Shown here one piece after another: positions 34,426 through 36,427 of a stretch of DNA of 36,427 nt; within the stretch, counting starts at the first letter, position 1; each line of letters opens with the position of its first letter. The notes below the pieces were generated by a model. It made no database searches. It was not told the origin of the DNA and saw nothing but the letters and a program-made list of their open reading frames with translations. Source of the DNA: Wohlfahrtiimonas populi. GTDB taxonomy: Bacteria > Pseudomonadota > Gammaproteobacteria > Cardiobacteriales > Wohlfahrtiimonadaceae. Where the stretch lies: contig NZ_MVDN01000013.1 in NCBI RefSeq assembly GCF_002006795.1, positions 7,114 to 43,540 on the forward strand, read 5' to 3'. Position numbers and translations under genes: made by a program.

Positions 34426-35163
34426 TTAAATTTTGCTATGGAATTTATAGCGAGATGCAGGGTAATACTGCTCTGCATAGCTAATTATTTTATTCTGAAT
34501 TTGTAGCTTTTCTATCACTTTGAAACATGCAATATTCTCTTCAATATCTAAAATATCGCATAGATTTTTATCTGGAATAATCGCTTCCAATGTATGTTTT
34601 TGTGACAAAGTTGCTGATAATTTTTGCAGATATGTTGTTGAGCAATCCCTATAAAAATTCTCTTGACGGTACTTTGGTGCAAAAGCTTCCAAAACATAGC
34701 GCTTTTCATACTGAATTGGGTTGTTGCCATTCAAATAAAGAATTTCACTATAAAAAACTCTTTTTTGACTTATATCATCAAAATATCGTGCTATTTCAGC
34801 TTTATCTTCTATCACTTTCATCTCAATAATTTCTGATGAAAACTGTCGCCCTTCTATTGCGATCTCTTGCGAAATTGGGAATAATTCAAAGAATGGCGTT
34901 AACTGAACAGGAGAAGCAACAAAAGTGCCCGCACCTTTTTCTCTAAATAAATAGCCTTCTTCTGTCAGCTCTTTAAATGCACGATTGACTGTCATCCTAC
35001 TGATATTCAATGTCGCTGAGATTTCATTTTCTGAAGGCAACTTTAGATTAGGTTCCCAATGGCCTGTCGCAATATTTTCTAAAATATGCTCTTTAATCTT
35101 CTGATACATGGGTGAAGCATGATCATCTGACAGCAGAATTTTGGTAAAAGATTTTAAAATCAT
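34426..35163 (-). CDS. GntR-family regulator, HutC subfamily (second copy)
   Basis: From the ATG at 35163 the protein has 245 aa; the frame is open two codons further to a TTG. A short N-terminal extension is followed by a winged helix (LPSENEISATLNISRMTVNRAFKELTEEGYLF, wing GAGTFV) and a UTRA domain (QYEKRYVLEAFAPKYRQENF, HTLEAIIPDKNLCDIL, YYPASRYKFHS). It is clearly of the same subfamily as the regulator at 10828-11568 but diverged. It diverges from copY and precedes, on the same strand, the TauE/SafE-like, oprC and tonB genes. No catabolic operon is beside it, so its target is open; a TGTATATACA site lies just after it. The ribosome site is weak. Confidence 0.82.
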   Translation of the reverse strand: MILKSFTKILLSDDHASPMYQKIKEHILENIATGHWEPNLKLPSENEISATLNISRMTVNRAFKELTEEGYLFREKGAGTFVASPVQLTPFFELFPISQEIAIEGRQFSSEIIEMKVIEDKAEIARYFDDISQKRVFYSEILYLNGNNPIQYEKRYVLEAFAPKYRQENFYRDCSTTYLQKLSATLSQKHTLEAIIPDKNLCDILDIEENIACFKVIEKLQIQNKIISYAEQYYPASRYKFHSKI

Positions 35164-35209
35164 AAGCAATACTCAATCAATAGAAAGTCCTTTCAAACGG
35201 AATTTAGTC

Positions 35210-35215
35210 TATAAT
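35210..35215 (+). promoter_or_regulatory. Predicted -10 element of copY
   Basis: A consensus TATAAT lies 43 bp before the copY ATG. The -35 region is poor. I see no TACA-N2-TGTA cop box in this 95-bp divergent region, so autoregulation through the classic site is not evident. Confidence 0.35.
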
Positions 35216-35258
35216 CAACCAATGGATTCATAAACTCAATTCATTTCAAAGGGCAAAC

Positions 35259-35747
35259 ATGGCATCCAATAAAATTTCACAAGCAGAATATACCATCATG
35301 CAAGTATTATGGTCGCAAAATCAAGCAACGAGTCAAGAAGTGATCACAATTTTAGGTGATTCAACCGATTGGCAACCAAATACCATTCAAGTGATGCTCT
35401 CTCGTTTAGTTCGTAAAGGTGCGGTTGGCATTCGTAAACGTGGGCGTTTTAACGTTTATTTCCCCACAATTGCTGAAGAAGATAGAACACGCAAGCAAGT
35501 GGAAGCATCAGGTCATTTATGCTCTCGTAAAGTGGGCAAACGCATTGTCGAGATGATTGAAAATCGTGTGCTTTCCTTTGAAGACATCGAAATGATCCAA
35601 CAAGCTTTGCTAGCTAAAAAAGACTTTGCAGTGGAAGAAGTGATTTGTGATTGCCCACCAGGCACATGCACATGTAAAAACTGCAACTGTAAAAAAGAAC
35701 AACGAAAATTTGCAGCAACACCAACGAATTGTTGTGGTGGCTCATAA
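35259..35747 (+). CDS. copY: CopY/BlaI-family repressor with Cys-rich metal-binding tail
   Basis: A 162-aa protein. Residues 1-70 form the BlaI/MecI/CopY winged helix (ISQAEYTIMQVLWSQNQATSQEVI, NTIQVMLSRLVRKGAVG, GRFNVYFP). Residues 71-125 form the dimerisation helices. The C-terminal region has Cys130, 132, 137 and 139 in an exact CxC-x4-CxC arrangement, the Cu(I)/Zn(II) motif of Enterococcus CopY, then an extra CxC (142, 144) and a final CC (158-159). CopY proteins release DNA when Cu(I) replaces Zn(II). It probably controls copper genes, perhaps the cluster on the opposite strand. AAGGG lies 6 bp before the ATG. Confidence 0.88.
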   Translation: MASNKISQAEYTIMQVLWSQNQATSQEVITILGDSTDWQPNTIQVMLSRLVRKGAVGIRKRGRFNVYFPTIAEEDRTRKQVEASGHLCSRKVGKRIVEMIENRVLSFEDIEMIQQALLAKKDFAVEEVICDCPPGTCTCKNCNCKKEQRKFAATPTNCCGGS

Positions 35748-35750
35748 TCA

Positions 35751-35790
35751 GATTAAAAAAACCGCCCTAGTTGGCGGTTTCTTTTTAATC
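35751..35790. terminator. Bidirectional intrinsic terminator
   Basis: AAACCGCC, a 6-nt loop and GGCGGTTT (35759-35780) are embedded in a longer GATTAAAAA/TTTTTAATC symmetry. It serves copY (plus) and the converging amidohydrolase gene (minus). Confidence 0.85.
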
Positions 35791-35810
35791 ATTCACAGAA
35801 AATAAAAAGA

Positions 35811-36427
35811 TTAATTCTGATTCAAATAATGATAAGCATATTGTGCATATAATTCAGCACCTTGTTTTAACACTGCTTCATCCACATTGAATCGACCATG
35901 ATGATGTGCCCATTCGCTATCTGTTTCAGGATTCGCTGAACCCACAAATGCAAAGCAACCTGGTGCTTTTTCCATGTAATAACTGAAATCTTCTGCGCCT
36001 GTTGTTGGGCGGTCAAATACAATTGCATCTTCACCAAATGCTGATTTCACAATAGATGTCGCTAATGCTGAGCTTTCTGCTTCATTGGATACTGGTGGCG
36101 TCACATGACGATATTCAATTTCAACAGTTGCGCCATACATTGCAGCTGTATGTTCTGCAAAGCGTGTCACAGCTGCGCGAATGCGATCACGATTTTCCAA
36201 TGTGAATGTGCGAACTGTACCTTCCAAAATTGCATTTTCTGCAATCACGTTAAAACGTGTGCCCACATCCATTTTACCGATGCTCACAACAGCTGCATCC
36301 AATGGATGAGTTTCACGCGCAACAGCTGCTTGCACATTCATCACAAATGATGATGCAACAACAGCAGCATCTACACATTGATTAGGCAATGAACCATGTC
36401 CACCTTTGCCCTTAAAATGGATTTTCA
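35811..36427 (-). CDS. M20-family amidohydrolase/peptidase (hippurate hydrolase-like), 5' end cut by window edge
   Basis: The C-terminal ~205 residues of an M20D-type metallopeptidase; the reading frame continues off the right edge. GKGGHGSLPNQCVDAAVVAS is the start of the lid/dimerisation domain with its conserved His. GKMDVGTRFNVIAENAILEGTVRTF follows. TTGAEDFSYYMEKAPGCFAFVG carries a Glu of the active-site region, and AHHHGRFNVDE a metal-binding His. Relatives hydrolyse N-acyl amino acids, hippurate, N-acetyl-diaminopimelate or indoleacetyl-amino acids. The first visible codon is internal, so the true start is outside the window. Confidence 0.88.
   Translation of the reverse strand, partial: KIHFKGKGGHGSLPNQCVDAAVVASSFVMNVQAAVARETHPLDAAVVSIGKMDVGTRFNVIAENAILEGTVRTFTLENRDRIRAAVTRFAEHTAAMYGATVEIEYRHVTPPVSNEAESSALATSIVKSAFGEDAIVFDRPTTGAEDFSYYMEKAPGCFAFVGSANPETDSEWAHHHGRFNVDEAVLKQGAELYAQYAYHYLNQN

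Overview
The window is AT-rich DNA (below about 40 % G+C by eye) from an aerobic, respiring Gram-negative proteobacterium. Evidence for this is a TonB-dependent outer-membrane receptor, a type I secretion ABC transporter, periplasmic cytochrome c, ETF:quinone oxidoreductase and the protocatechuate 4,5-cleavage pathway. A low-GC gammaproteobacterium (for example Cardiobacteriales such as Ignatzschineria or Wohlfahrtiimonas) is my guess, with low confidence. I see no rRNA, tRNA, insertion sequence or CRISPR array.

Left edge (1-3200): the 5' part of an RTX-type secretion ABC transporter runs off the edge. Next come a decayed gene that looks like an ABC-three-component defence protein, a small unknown gene, a VOC-fold protein and a LysE/ArgO-type exporter.

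Module A (3239-11568, minus strand): a six-gene operon runs CoA-transferase, acyl-CoA dehydrogenase, NCS1 permease, etfB, etfA, ETF-QO, and ends in a good terminator. A divergent HutC-like GntR/UTRA gene faces it, and a perfect 12-bp palindrome overlaps the predicted -35 of the operon. There is no hydratase, thiolase or thioesterase, so the module looks built to import an acid (probably N-heterocyclic), activate it, desaturate it once, send the electrons to quinone and recover the CoA by transferase exchange. Imidazolepropionate to urocanate is my favoured hypothesis.

Module B (11570-26108): pchC-pchX-pchF (4-cresol dehydrogenase, with active-site residue numbers matching the Pseudomonas enzyme), a triple-RidA fusion protein, an aldehyde dehydrogenase, and a full meta-cleavage set ligU-J-K-I-A-B-C reading on the minus strand into the aldehyde dehydrogenase. 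A divergent LysR regulator and an AAHS-family aromatic-acid transporter follow. Together they would take a 4-methylphenol to the benzoate level and protocatechuate to pyruvate plus oxaloacetate. The ring hydroxylase or O-demethylase needed in between is not here.

Module C (26200-30400): a valine-rich 49-codon ORF precedes an EamA exporter, with a hairpin abutting the exporter's ribosome binding site. Then come a nested inverted-repeat element, a TehA/TDT transporter with a divergent YeiE-like LysR regulator, and a split YeeE/YedE sulfur transporter, plausibly a sulfite/sulfur module.

Module D (30500-35790): copper handling. A TauE/SafE-like membrane protein with a Met/His/Asp-rich tail, an OprC-type copper receptor and tonB share one strand. 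A second HutC-like GntR gene and a CopY-type repressor with a Cys-rich tail lie upstream. The right edge cuts an M20 amidohydrolase.
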